A stretch of 64,000 nt of DNA, from positions 4,840,501 to 4,904,500 of the forward strand of contig NC_092617.1 of assembly GCF_047663525.1 (NCBI RefSeq), given 5' to 3'. This DNA is from Anas platyrhynchos (Eukaryota > Chordata > Aves > Anseriformes > Anatidae). The translations under genes and the position numbers were made by a program. The notes beneath the pieces were generated by a model that worked only from the letters and a program-made list of their open reading frames with translations, searched no databases and had not been told where the DNA came from. The stretch's first letter is position 1. The number at the start of each line of letters is the position of its first letter. Shown here in pieces: positions 10,949 to 22,439 of the stretch.

Positions 10949-11902
10949 GTAAGGGTCTGGCTGCAGGGCCATGCAGCTGCAGGTCCTGGAACGGTCTCCT
11001 CCTGCTGGGTCTTGTTTCTGGGAGGGCAGTGGGCAATGGAGTAGGCTTTGAGAGTCATGCTGGGTTGTAGTGCAAGGCGAGGAAGTCTGGCAGAAGTCCC
11101 TTGGAGTGTCATAAATGACTGCCCCTGTTAAGATAAGAGAGGGGTGGACAAGCCTCCTCCAGACCCTACAGGTGTGCAGCTGGGCTATGGGACACTCCGG
11201 CTTTCAGATATCCAGCTCTGTATGTGGGGCATCCTCCTGGCTCCAGTTTGCTCTCCCACAGGATGCAGCTCTCTTGTGGCATCCTTGTGTTATCCAGGTG
11301 TCCCAAGGAGAAGACACCTCCATACTAACATCATGTCCATGCTACTGGATGGATGGCTGTCTGTGGGCAGCAGCAATGAGACCTGTCTAGGAGGGAAGAG
11401 CTGAGATCCTGATCAGTCCCCTGGAGAAAAGGTGAAGATTCTGTTCAGCTGCACTTGGAGTGGGGCTTCTCTGCTCTCAGCTGTCTCCTGTTTCTTCTCA
11501 GAGCAGCACCCAAGAAGGATGGTCCTGTAGCTCATAGAGGGGTAGCCCAGGGCAGCAGAGAGCAGGACTGATGGGCAGAGCTGCTCTGCTCAATCTACCC
11601 CAGAGGACAAGTCCTTTGCCTCTTGGCACCCACAGGATATCACCTGGAGTGTGGAAGTAATGTCAGGGAGTTCCACCATTCAATACCTCTCCTATGTGTT
11701 ATACGGGCAACTAGGATAAAATAAAGTGAGGAAAATAGTTGCAGCTTTGCTCCACAATCAGCTCAGTTGTTTGCAACAGTACTGCAAAGCTCATTGGTCT
11801 GACATTATTCTGACTTTGAGTTATCCACCCTTCTGTTTAATTTCCTATTTTCCTCACAGAAGTCTGTTCTAACATTGCTCTGCCTTCTCCTCTTCAACTG
11901 AG
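10949..11902 (+). other. predicted 5' UTR intron of OR2, altered acceptor
   Basis: The donor ttgacaag|GTAAGGGTCT is identical to that of OR6. At the acceptor the OR6-type cttcaacag has become cttcaactgag, so the ancestral AG is lost. The nearest replacement AGs end at 11902, 11912, 11920 or 11922, all before the ATG at 11924. The intron would be about 954 bp. Confidence 0.5.
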
Positions 11903-11923
11903 AAGCAAGTAGAAAGTCAGAGA

Positions 11924-12865
11924 ATGCCCAACAGCAGCTCAGTGAGCGAGTTCCTCCTGCTGCCATTCGCAGACACGTGTGAGCTGCAGCTCCTGCACTT
12001 TGCGCTCTTCCTGGGCATCTACCTGACTGCCCTCCTGGGCAACGGCCTCATCCTCAGCGCCGTAGCCTGCCACCACCGCCTCCACACCCCCATGTACTTC
12101 TTCCTCCTCAACCTCGCCCTCCTCGACCTGGGCTGCATCTCCACCACTCTGCCCAAAGCCATGGCCAATGCCCTCTGGGACACCAGGGTCATCACCTATG
12201 AAGCATGTGCTGCCCAAGTACTTTTTTTAGTCTTTTTTTTTGATGCAGAGTTTTCCCTTCTCACCGTCATGGCCTATGACCGCTATGTGGCCATCTGCAA
12301 GCCCCTGAACTACGGGAGTCTCCTGGGCAGCAGAGCTTGTGCCCAGATGGCAGCGGCTGCCTGGGGCAGTGGCTTTCTCAATGCTGTCCTACACACAGCC
12401 AACACATTTTCCCTGCCCCTCTGCCACGGCAATGTTTTGGACCAGTTCTTCTGTGAAATCCCTCACATTCTCAAGCTCTCCTGCTCAGATTCCTATCTCA
12501 GAGAACTCTGGGCAATTCTGTTTAGCATTTTGTTAGCATTTGGTTGCTTTGTTTTCATTGTGGTGTCCTATGTGCAGATCTTCAGGGCAGTGCTGAGGAT
12601 GCCCTCTTCTCAGGGCCGGCACAAAGCCTTCTCCACGTGCCTCCCTCACCTGGTTGTCACCTCTCTGATGATCAGCACTTCCATCTTTGCCTACCTGAAG
12701 CCCCCCTCCATTTCCTCCCCATCCCTGGACCTTGTGGTCACACTTCTGTACACCGTGGTTCCTCCAGTACTGAACCCCCTCATCTACAGCTTGAGGAACC
12801 GGGAACTAAGGGATTCCATCAGGACTCTACTTGAATACACAGATCGTCAGCAAATTCACCTATAA
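11924..12865 (+). CDS. olfactory receptor OR2, family-14-like, intact
   Basis: A 313-residue seven-transmembrane odorant receptor. NSS glycosylation site at 3-5, MAYDRYVAIC at 116-125 (followed by KPLNYG where the other genes have PLHYG), KAFSTCLPHL at 234-243 and NPLIYSLRN at 284-292. Its TM3 segment (98-114, VLFLVFFFDAEFSLLTV) and TM6 start (LVVTSLMI) differ from the sisters, while residues 20-90 are almost identical to them. The C-terminal tail is longer and polar (EYTDRQQIHL). OR2 converges with OR3. An ATTAAA lies near 12974, about 110 bp past the stop. Ligand unknown. Confidence 0.96.
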   Translation: MPNSSSVSEFLLLPFADTCELQLLHFALFLGIYLTALLGNGLILSAVACHHRLHTPMYFFLLNLALLDLGCISTTLPKAMANALWDTRVITYEACAAQVLFLVFFFDAEFSLLTVMAYDRYVAICKPLNYGSLLGSRACAQMAAAAWGSGFLNAVLHTANTFSLPLCHGNVLDQFFCEIPHILKLSCSDSYLRELWAILFSILLAFGCFVFIVVSYVQIFRAVLRMPSSQGRHKAFSTCLPHLVVTSLMISTSIFAYLKPPSISSPSLDLVVTLLYTVVPPVLNPLIYSLRNRELRDSIRTLLEYTDRQQIHL

Positions 12866-13074
12866 TACTATGCCTAATATTAGAAATCACAGCTCTTCTC
12901 AGAAAGAAAATAATATGATGTCTTCTATTCTTAAATGTCTGTATTATTATTTTCTCTCATTATTTCACATTTGATTAAATATTATTCCTAGCCCCCTACA
13001 AGTCAATTATTTTTCTGTAGAAGATGGCTTCCTCTGTAGATAAACCTAATAAGAAAGCCATCAGAAATTCACTG

Positions 13075-13495
13075 GTCTGAGCTTCCAACTCTTCCCATCT
13101 TCTCTGCAGCTGGGGGAGCAGCTCCAGCATGCAGGAGGGACTCAGGACCAAGAGCCCAGCTGCCCCAGAATGCAGGAGCCGCCCCGATGGCCCTCGGTGC
13201 TGCCCCTCCCTGCCCGCTGGGCTCTGCCTCTCTGCTGCCTTCGGGTCGGGGCTGCTGCTTCCCTGGAGCCATGGCCATGGCCAGCAGCAGGACGTGGCCT
13301 TTTCACTGCTGCTCTCTTTTGGATTCCTCATTGTTCTCTTGTGCTCTTACGTTTGGATAAGCCCTTAGATCTCATGCACCTTGGTGACAGTCCTGTTCTC
13401 TCTGCAGTGGCATCCCTGTGGCTGCAGGCAGCAGCAGGCACTGTGCAGCCCTGGGTCACAGCTGCCTCCCTGCTAGCACCACAGTAACAGGAGTG
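13075..13495 (+). repeat. duplicated block G downstream of OR2
   Basis: Very like 48975-49395 (after OR6), including ggagccatggccatggccag and a gtggcatccctgtggctgca-like stretch. It contains open frames on both strands that recur in the OR6 copy, but these are in GC-rich sequence and no family is recognised. It is probably non-coding flanking DNA carried along in the duplication. Confidence 0.6.
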
Positions 13496-13499
13496 TCTT

Positions 13500-15430
13500 G
13501 CTCAGGGCAAACCCAGAAGCTTGGACACCTCTTCCAAATATGCTATCAGGAATAGAGCCAAGGGATTGCTCCCCGCTTTTCTCTATTCTGGAGGTTAGTC
13601 ATGGAGTGAGGGACACAATTTGAAAGTCCCAGGATGGTCCCTGAGGAACCAAGGGCAGGACCAAGAGCTTCAATTATGGCAGAACTTGCCTAAGGAGATG
13701 ACAACTGATCTTAAATTCATCTGCATGGGACTGCACCCCCTGCAGTGGGGCAGATGGCAGATTGCAGCCTGTAGAGGAATCTGGAGCTGCCAGGAGATGT
13801 CAGGGGATCTGCAAGGACAGTGTGCTCCGTGGCTAATGATTAGAACCTCATAAAATATGTGACCATGCAAAGAAGGGTCTGGTAAAGGAAAAGGGGAATC
13901 TGAGGAGTCCATGGGCTAAAGGAGGGCTCTGCAATGCCAGCAGAGGTGGTGAGGAGCCAGCAGGCCAAGGCCCATAAGACTGCAGAGTAATTGAGGATAT
14001 GCATTTTGAAGTGCTATGGGCGAAGTCTGGTGGAGCACTTGCCTGCCCGTTGTGCCCTCAAACACACCCCATGGCCCTGCCCAGCACTGCCCTGTGCTGC
14101 TGAGCCATCAGGGCACATGGAAAGGGGCTCAGCAGCAGAGATCCCCATGGACATAAGTCTGGTACCCACCCTGAGCAGCATGGGCAGGGGGGGAGACCCG
14201 CAGGGGTCACAGGGCACCACAGCCCCTGGCTCAGCACAGCAGCACCGCCATCTTGGGGCCTTGAGGGGAGCACAGGGAAGGAAGCAGCAATGGCTGACCT
14301 GGCCAGCACGGACACACTGCCTGGGGCAAGGCTCTTTGGGAGCAAGGATGGCCCTGGGGAAGAGCAGGGCAGCATTGCTGGGCCTGCACTGATGGGTAAA
14401 GGGCAAAGGGAAAGCTCTTTGTGCAGGCCCCTGCTCAGGACAGGCTGCCCTGTGGCTGGGCCAGGCCTCTTGTGCTGGCCTGGGGAGCCGGGCTGGCCCT
14501 GCGGGGCATAGGCACTGTGTGCTGGGGATCTGCCAGGCAAGAGAGCAGGGCTCCTGCAGCTTCACGGACCTCCATCTCCTGGCACAATGGACACCTCCTT
14601 GCTCCATGCATCCAGCAGATAAACACCTATCGGCCACCTGCTTTCTCTTCTTCTAGAGGAACTGGGGACACAATAGCAAAACCAAGTAAAACTCACAAAT
14701 TGTGAGCCACAGACGGCCCTGATGTTGTGCAAGAAATGCTCAAAAACAGCAACCACAACTGTGGGTGACCATCACTGATCACACAACCAAAACACAGTAC
14801 CACAAGGGGTTACTTTGCAGAGAGTAACTCCGTGCCAGCCACAGCCAGTACAGGGCACCTGATGGACAAGAAGACACCCTCTGCACTCTGGAAGGAGCCA
14901 GGAAGGTGCTAATAAGCACCAGGACAATTGAGGAAACCCAAAGGCCCTTCTGAAGGGTCCCTGAGTGCTACCTGAGAGGCAGTGCTGGGCAGAGGGGAAG
15001 GCCATGAGAAAGACTTGTGAGAAGGCTGTGAGAAACAGAGACACTCAGGGCTTTAGCAGCTGTCTGTGGATGCAGTAGGAGAATGAGGTCACTCCTTAGA
15101 ATTAGGGCAGGGCTGAAGGTCCCTGCGTGTAGCTGGGTGGATGGAGAAGTGTCCACCTTGCATGTGTGCCTCAGCCTGGGAGCAGGGGCCTGCCCACGGT
15201 GCAGGATGGCTGGGCTGTGCTCAGCCATGCCCCAGGAGATGACCTTGCTCTCTTCTTCCCCACCACTCCCCACACGGGGCAGGCCCTCAGCAAACACCCC
15301 TGAGCCTGGACATGCACCAACCTGCTGCAGTGAGGTGCCAGTAGTGCAGGGGAAGAGGGGAGGCTTGGAGAGACACGTGGGGCCTGCGGACAAGAGTGGT
15401 GTGGCCTGGGGAAGTGAGTGCCTGGGAAAA
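13500..15430. other. intergenic, no recognisable gene
   Basis: GC-rich sequence with many chance open frames on both strands, none with a recognisable domain. Bases 14300-14510 (gcctggggcaaggctctttg...gctgggccaggcctcttgtg) resemble 27640-27760. This marks one more shared flanking segment. Nothing is seen in 14700-15430. Confidence 0.4.
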
Positions 15431-16575
15431 GTTACCCTGGAGCCATAGGAGCCATTCTGGAAAGAAAACTTGTAGGCAGGAATCGCACTTTTGTGGCACT
15501 GCAGAGCTGCTGGGCACATTGTGCAGGGTGCTCTGATGGACTTGTGTGTCCTTTTCCATCGTGTCTTAAGTGACGCTTTTCTCAGGAATAGAGTAGCCAA
15601 CAGAGCACTGACAGATAGTCTAAGATCATGAAAGGCATCATAAACATGCCCCTAAAAAGATAACTGATATGGGAAATCAGGAGAAGCCTGGCCAGGAGAA
15701 ATGTGAGACTGAGAGGAGGGAATAGGGTCTTGGCCAGACGAAATTAAGGATTTTGTAGAGGTAAGAGGGTTCAGGTTATGCTGATGTTGCTGTAACTGTG
15801 ACTTAAAATAGTCATGCAAGGCTATTCCCCAGCTTCAACCTGTAAACTTAATTCCTACACCTAAATGCTACTCAGGACCCTGACAGGAATCCACTACTCT
15901 AATGACTGACCTCAACGTATCCCTAGAAGACAAAAGTCAGCCCATAGCCGCTTCCCCTAGCTCTTACTCTATTAATTACTCTTATCTCTGTCCTTAATAC
16001 TAGCATTAAAATGGTCTATATAACACTAGAAAACTGCTTAAGAGACCTAAACAAAACCCTTACTGCAAATGAATGTGAGGGGCCATGGATCTGATCAGCT
16101 TGTGGTCACAAGGAGGAGATGGGTGGGAATGCTCTGAGGAGCTCAGCTCTGCCTCAGGATCTCCTGCCCCAGCAGAAGGAATGTGACTGTGGCAGGGACT
16201 GTGAGGTCACTTCTGTCTCTGCACTTGATAGGCCAAAAGCAGGAACGTGTCACAGAAAGGGACTGTGAGGTCACTTGTGTCTGGAGGTGGCAGGTCAGCC
16301 TTGACTTCTCCCTGGGATCTGCACTTTTGGGCTGACATCTGGCAGTGGCCCTGCTAGGCCAGCAGAAGGCACCTGCTTGGCATGCTGACTGGGGGATCCC
16401 CTCTGCCTCCAGACCCAGGAGGACCCAGACAGACAGAAGGCCCCCAGATGGGTTGTCCTGTCCCTTCTGCTTTAGTCCATGAGTGGGCAGCAGCAGGCAC
16501 AAGGCTTGGCTGTGTCTCCACAAGAAGCTGCAAGGCCAGCAGCAGGCCCATGGCTTGGAAGATGCTGCTGAGTAT
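15430..16575 (+). repeat. duplicated cassette segment E-F-C
   Basis: Block E is at about 15430-15610, block F at about 15640-16080 and block C at about 16130-16575. On the minus strand a 126-codon open frame (16143-16523) carries the recurring block C peptide. Block C is cut within its distal part at 16575, and no block B or OR gene follows before block A. Confidence 0.7.
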
Positions 16576-16819
16576 CTATGATCTGACCTTAAATTCGTTT
16601 TTCAAGAAACATCTGTTGAGGGTTGAAGAGACGTTGGTGAAATGATGGAAATGCTGGGATGAGAGCAAGGTGTTGAATAGAGATGGGTGTCTGCAGATTT
16701 CCAGGAAATAGGACAAAGTGTGGGACAGCATAGGAAAGCCTTCAGAGGAAAAGGCAGAGAGTGCTGGCAAAATGGAAGGACCCAACAGCCCTGTCACTTT
16801 GGCTAGAGCTTATGAGGAG

Positions 16820-17690
16820 ATGAGATAAAGTCATTGCAGTGTTTGCTTCCTTGCAACCCTGTGCAGAGGCAGGGAGGTGTCATACCAGTGTTTTCCTTGT
16901 GGGATCACACTGCCCACCACATTCCTCAGACCCCCAAGAAAAGTCCTGAGCCAGACAGGTGGGTGCAGGATCTCACCTCACAGTGGCTGGGGTCAGGCCT
17001 TGGACCTTCTGCATCACCAAAACCAACTAAGACTTTTCTCAGCACAGTGCTTTGCCTGTCTGTAACCATGGCCGCCAATTATCTCTCCTAACATATCCCT
17101 GGGGAAGCTTTGTCAGTAACAGCCTGCAGTGGGGTCCATTAATACTCCAAGTCACTTTAGCTTTTCCTTTTGAGTTTGCTTTTTCGTTCAATTGCATCAT
17201 TCTCCTCTCAGTACCCAAGTTTCATCGACTCAGCACCAAAGTACTCCATGGAACTCATTAAAACACAGAAACTCCTAAGGAGCCATATCTCTCCCACCAT
17301 TTTCTTCAAGTCTTCAAGACTTGTTCAGCTAATTGGAGAGCTTTCATGTTGTAGTTAAGGGGGAAGATTTCAAAGAGCATCTAAAAAAAATCTTTTTTCA
17401 TTTTAAAGGCTGAATTTTGTTGTGTTTCAGTTGAGAGCATCATTCTGCTATAGGTATTGGTCTAGGGTTTCTCCTTTGAAGTCCTGCTTAGATGGGAAGA
17501 ACAGGGGTTTTCCTATTTCAAAACAAACGACAGGAAATCATGCTGCAATTTTAAAAAAAAAAAAATAATGTTCAAGTTCCTTATTTTGTTGCCTCCAGTG
17601 ATGTTTACCTTCCCAAAAGGATGACTGTACATGATGTATTTTACAGTGATTAATAGGAAATTTTAAGTAATTTTGTTAATATTAATCCAT
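16820..17690 (+). repeat. duplicated block A, longest copy
   Basis: Resembles 1635-1980, 60540-61480 and, inverted, 37100-37640. It contains ctttgcctgtctgtaaccat, a ccattaatactccaagtcac word and a ctcagcaccaaagtactcca word. A further piece matching the inverted copy appears at about 18310-18370, so the inverted copy lacks roughly 800 bp here. No gene is recognised. Confidence 0.5.
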
Positions 17691-18880
17691 ATCATACAAA
17701 TTCAATGATAAACGATGAGGGTCTTTCTAAGGAAACCATTAGACAGATTGCTGAGAGATGGGCGACCTTGAACTCACTGAAACTCCAAGCAGCAACTGGG
17801 TCACTGAGAGTGGTCTGAATGATTAAACGGTAAGAGGAGGGCAAACCAGGAGAATGATGGGAAGTGCATAGGTCCAGGCAGGCAGCTGGAAAGGGGGCAT
17901 TCAGCAGGGTCTATGTAATCAAGATGAGTTTTGTGCCTGGAAGATGAGGGAGGGAGCACACCATGATAGAAAAGCGATGACAATGCAAGTACAGGTGAAC
18001 ACCAGTATTTCTTCTCCTGGGATGAATATGCATCCTGAAAAATCACATTTCTTCATGATAGAAATTACACTTCACATGAGACATTTTACAGAAAGGATTG
18101 AGTCTTTTGAGCTGATGAGTTGTTGCTTTATTATTCAAGTACTGGAAAAAAATACTGGGTATTCTGGCAGAGCTTTGCTGTCTGACCATAAGCAACCAGG
18201 GAAAACCTCCAGTGGCCCTGTTGTGTTTCAGGCACTTGCCTGGACTGGCAGATGTCAGAAAAGACCTGCAGGAGGCCAGAGCCCTTTGGGAAAATCAGGT
18301 GGAGCCAGGTGGAGTTCCCAGGGCACCTCCACTGCCAGCAGTGGTCTTTGTCCCTGTAACTGCAGCCCAGCCCAGCACAGGAACACCCCTTCAAAGACAA
18401 ACCTCTTCTTCAGTGGGTTCCTTGGATTGACCTAGATTTGAAATGGCCACTGGAAATCTGAGATACTCTCCCTTACTTAAACTAGACACTTGAACATCTG
18501 TTGATGACCTTCCTGGGTCATCTTTAGCAAACTCAGGCTGATAAACTCAAGTATAGCATGCTTCAAATGGCTGAGGCAGAACCAATCAGCTTGCCCCACT
18601 TTTGAAATGGCTCCCGGCCAAGTAAGGATTTGAAAGCAACAAATATGGAATGACCCATGAGGTCAATGTGCAGAGTAAGGGAAGGTCACACATACTGTAC
18701 TGGAGCAGCAGAAGGCAAAAAGCATTGCATTGTGCCTCAGAGTAGTCAAGGAGACCTAATCCAGTTCCTCCATGAGGAAAAGCAGAGAGAGAAAGACGTT
18801 GATTTTGGCCTAGCATGAAGAAGGATGTGCATCACTGGTGAAGGAACCGGCATTCGTGCCATCACCAATGTGAATTACAC
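17690..18880. other. intergenic, no recognisable gene
   Basis: Mixed AT-rich and average sequence. The longest frame (17944-18435, +) has no recognised motif and is not repeated elsewhere in the window. Only 18310-18370 shows similarity to another part (37100-37150, inverted). Confidence 0.35.
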
Positions 18881-18889
18881 AAGCACCAG

Positions 18890-19300
18890 CACACCTAATG
18901 GTAACCTGTCCTCCCCGGCTTGGTATTCCCACAGGGCGGGGGAAAGGGAGCCGACAGCCAAGGGACACATCTGAGTGTGAAATTTGGGGCCCAGCAGAGA
19001 CAAGGAGTCAAACCCGGGGCCAGGCGGGTGGCAGAGCCCCATGCCCCATGCAGGGGCTGGCTGGGGGTCCCCTCTGCTGCAGCCAGTGCACGCAGCGTAG
19101 CAAGAGGAGGGCTCCCTGCACATCACAGGACACAGCCTGGCCCCCCAGGGGCTCTTCCTGACATCCCTGCAGCTCCTGGCAGGCTGCAGTGAGGTGCCCC
19201 TCAGCCTTCCCTCCTGTGCTCCCATGGCACATGACTGCCTCCTGCCCAGCTCACAGCCCACCATGTCCGACAGGGCTGCTTCCAAAGCTGGGCCTTGCCC
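18890..19300 (+). repeat. diverged copy of duplicated block I
   Basis: About 18900-19010 (aaatttggggcccagcagag, acaaggagtcaaac) resembles 58550-58640. About 19010-19130 resembles 59640-59730 (ggctggctgtgggtcctctc). In the second copy these two parts are separated by about 1 kb that includes a candidate LTR. 19300-19795 shows nothing recognisable. Confidence 0.45.
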
Positions 19301-19794
19301 AGGGTCAGTCCCCCACAGGGGCAGAAAATGGCCCTTGTCCTGGTGGCTTTCCGTGGCCTTCCTCTCAATACATGCACTTCTCGTCCTTGAACTTGTTTCC
19401 CAAATGTGGGCTAGTCCCCGCCACTGGAGATACCAGAGCCCAACTGGAAATGGGCCTGGGCTGGCTGGTGTAGGTGTCTATGCATGGCTAGTGGGGGTGG
19501 CTAGATGGGCTGTGGAGGTCCCCTCCAGTCTCAGTGAATCTGTCACTTTGCAATGCCTGGCAGGGATTACAAATGTCAGAAATACCTCAACCCACTGCAA
19601 TATTCCCTACCCATGCTTCCCTCTCCCGCCCCTTCTTTCCTTTAGGATTAAAGTCAGAAGGGACCTCTGGAGGTTTCCAGTACCAAGATCTGCTCTGAGC
19701 AGGGAGAACTTTCTCATCAGATCAGGCTGCTTCCTCAGTGCTTCCTCCACCTCACTTTTGAAAGCCTTACTCCTAGGGGTGTTAGCTGGAAGGC

Positions 19795-20040
19795 CAGTTC
19801 TGATTCAGTGGTGCAACAAGACAGCAGTGTGGAAGAGAAGTGAAACCAGCACCAAAACGACCATGTCCTGCTGCTGCCAGTGTTTGTGGGTCCAAGAAAG
19901 TGGCGACTCTGACTCAAAGGCTGCAGGGAGGGCGTGCCTGCCAGGGCATAAAGGGCAGCCCCAAAGGACACCAGGGCTTTCCACCACGTTGCAGCAGGGA
20001 TCTTCATCCCACAACCACTGCTGTACCTGAGAAGAGTGTA
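19795..20040 (-). repeat. diverged block G downstream of OR3
   Basis: Reading on the minus strand, it keeps the caggacgtgg-like word and the open-frame context of block G, but differs clearly from the copies after OR2 and OR6. An AATAAA on the minus strand at about 20082-20087, roughly 200 bp past the OR3 stop, is a possible poly(A) signal. Confidence 0.4.
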
Positions 20041-20286
20041 TGAGAAATGAGATCCACAGAAACTGCCTACCTGCTGGTTCCTTTATTTAGTTAGTTACAA
20101 AGAGCTTAGCAGCACCTCTACATGAGGACTTTGGGTAAAAAGAAAATGTAGAAGAGGAGTAGAAATATCTTAAATTTATAAAATAAAAAGATAAAAAATA
20201 ATTTAGCATATTGGAATAATATTGAAAAGAATGAATAATTTTTGAAATATATGAACAAAGATGTTTCTGCCTTGTCCACATATATT

Positions 20287-21246
20287 TCAGGGAATCAGAT
20301 GCAGAAGACGGGTTCCTCTCTGAAATACTGAATATTGCAATAACATCCTCAGTGCCTCCTTGAGATCTTTATTCCTCATGCTGTAGATAAGGAGGTTCAC
20401 TGATGGAGGTAGAACTGAGTACAGAAATGATACCACCAGGTCCAGGGATGGGGAGGAGATGGAGGGGGGCTTCAGGTAGGCAAACATGACAGCGCTGACA
20501 AAGAGGGAGACCACAGTGAGGTGAGGGAGGCATGTGGAAAAGGCTTTATGCCGGCCCTGCTCAGAGGGCATCCTCAGCACTGCCCTGAAGATCTGCATGT
20601 AGGACAGCACAATGAAAACAAAACAACCAAATGTTAAAGAAACACTAAACACAAGTGCCCCAACTTCCCTGTGGTAGGCATCTGAGCAGGAGAGCTTGAG
20701 GATCTGGGGGATCTCACAGAAGAACTGGTCCACAGTATTGCCGTGGCAGAGGGGCAGGGAAAATGTGTTGGCTGTGTGCAGGACAGCATTGAGAAAGCCA
20801 CTGCTCCAGGCAGCTGCTGCCATCTGGGCACAAGCTCTGCTGCCCAGGAGGCTCCCGTAGTGCAGGGGCTTGCAGATGGCAACGTAGCGGTCATAGGCCA
20901 TGATGGTGAGAAGGAAATACTCCGATGACATCAAGAAGACAAAGAGAAAGACCTGTGCAGCACATCCTTGATAGGAGATGGCCCTGGTGTCCCAGAGGAC
21001 ATTGGCCATGGCTTTGGGCAGAGTGGTGGAGATGCAGCCCAGGTCGAGGAGGGCGAGGTTGAGGAGGAAGAAGTACATGGGGGTGTGGAGGCGGTGGTTG
21101 CAGGCTACGGCGCTGAGGATGAGGCCGTTGCCCAGGAGGGCAGCCAGGTAGATGCCAAGGAAGAGCGTGAAGTGCAGGAGCTGCAGCTCGCGCGTGTCTG
21201 CAAATGCCAGCAGGAGGAACTCGCTCACGAAGCTGACGTTGGGCAT
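20287..21246 (-). CDS. olfactory receptor OR3, family-14-like, intact but variant TM7 motif
   Basis: A 319-residue odorant receptor. MAYDRYVAIC at 116-125, KAFSTCLPHL at 234-243, and the expected cysteines in extracellular loop 2 are all present. The TM7 motif that reads NPLIY in the sisters is NLLIY (284-288, codons near 20397-20383), so the kinked proline is lost. The C-terminal tail is a few residues longer than in the sisters (VFQRGTRLLHLIP). TM3 reads VFLFVFLMSSEYFLLTI. The start is the MPN methionine, 26 bases after a clear acceptor AG. It is tandem with OR4 in the same orientation. No stop or frameshift was seen, so it is called functional with reservation. Confidence 0.93.
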   Translation of the reverse strand: MPNVSFVSEFLLLAFADTRELQLLHFTLFLGIYLAALLGNGLILSAVACNHRLHTPMYFFLLNLALLDLGCISTTLPKAMANVLWDTRAISYQGCAAQVFLFVFLMSSEYFLLTIMAYDRYVAICKPLHYGSLLGSRACAQMAAAAWSSGFLNAVLHTANTFSLPLCHGNTVDQFFCEIPQILKLSCSDAYHREVGALVFSVSLTFGCFVFIVLSYMQIFRAVLRMPSEQGRHKAFSTCLPHLTVVSLFVSAVMFAYLKPPSISSPSLDLVVSFLYSVLPPSVNLLIYSMRNKDLKEALRMLLQYSVFQRGTRLLHLIP

Positions 21247-21272
21247 TTGCTGACTCTGGACACAGTTGTCTT

Positions 21273-21563
21273 CTGAAGATGAGATGGCAGAGAAATGTTA
21301 TAACAGACTTCTCTCAGGAAAAGCCATTGTAAGTCTTAAAACATGCCTTAGCCTGACCCTCTCTTTTTGAAGAGGACCTTCAACCAGGTTTCTTTCTTGC
21401 TTGAGCAAGGTAGAGTTTTCTTTTGTTATCTGGTAGTTATCCCTGTTATGGTTAGCATGATGAACATGGTCAGCGATTTCTCTGAGAAGAAAGTTGAGAC
21501 AGCTGGGAGCACTGAAGCTGCAGTAGAAGAGCAGATGGACAGAATATTCACCTTGACACTTAC
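21273..21563 (-). other. predicted 5' UTR intron of OR3
   Basis: On the minus strand the donor is ttgacaag|GTAAGTGTC at 21563 and the acceptor is ctcatcttcag ending at 21273. The intron is about 291 bp, close to the OR6 intron (271 bp). Confidence 0.6.
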
Positions 21564-22340
21564 CTTGTCAAGGGCTGTGCACATTTCTCCTGCAGGCAGC
21601 TCTCAGCATCCTCCCACTCCCTTATGCCTCCAAGCCCCCTCTCCTTCTCCCCTCTCCCCATGCCAGCTGCAGTCAGAGCCCCCTGCCTTGCTGTGCTGTG
21701 CAGAGGAGCTGCTCCTGGGCACAGCGCTCTCTCTGCTTCATGGGACTTTCTGAAATGTGTTTTCTCTGTCTCACAAGCATGGCCCAGCTCAGCAGCACAG
21801 CACCAGCCCAAGGCACTGCAATCACCCCTCTGGGGGCTTTGCTGATGAGCCCATGAACCTCAGGCACTCAGAGACAATTGAAGACATCTCTCCAGAAGTC
21901 CAAGTCAGAGGCAAGTTTCCTGCAGTGTCCCCCTGAGGGCCAGCACTCACACAGCTTCCCTTGGAGCTCGTTAGAGCAGAACCCTGGAGGCAGTGAGGAC
22001 AAGGAGACAAAGGCAATGTGAAGGTGACACTGAGGTGTGGACAAACTGGATGTGTGTCAGAAAGCACAAGGGCCAGGCCTTGACCCCTGTCCCCTGGGAA
22101 GGGAGATCCTTTCCTTTACAGGTTGCTCAGGGCTCTTTGTGGGGCAGAAGGAGATGGGGATGTGCATGGCCAAGTGCAGGAGAATGGTACGACCCCTGCC
22201 TGGTTCATGGTTGGGGGCGAGGAGGCAATGAGGCCCTGGTGCTTTAACAGTAATCTGTCTCCTCATAGACCTCAGTGGCAGAGACAACAGCCATAGCCAT
22301 AGACACAAAGACCTGGGTCCTGCTGGGTCTCTCAGTCTTG
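21564..22340 (-). promoter_or_regulatory. block B and presumed non-coding exon 1 of OR3
   Basis: A complete copy of the segment also before OR4, OR5 and OR6. Nearest the gene is the exon-1 region with the agaggagctgctcctgggca word (21703-21722). Further out are a caattgaagacatctctcca word, a cactgcctccagggttctgc-like word and a block with ccatagccatagacacaaag (22289-22308). The high similarity of the whole 780 bp across four copies points to recent duplication. Promoter function is inferred from position. Confidence 0.55.
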
Positions 22341-22439
22341 TCACAGCCCTTAATCCTTTCCACAGCAGCCTTACCTAAGGACTCTCATACCTGTACCTCT
22401 TACCCTGCTGGCTGCAGACCCTTCTGTTGGTGGTCTCTT

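Noticed and set aside
14014-14637. 207-codon minus-strand frame as a possible gene
   Set aside because: GC-rich region with overlapping frames on both strands; no domain, no repeat-copy conservation and no splice or start context.
19194-20030. 278-codon plus-strand frame as a possible gene
   Set aside because: Spans two unrelated duplicated blocks (I and G) and has no recognisable domain; open by chance.
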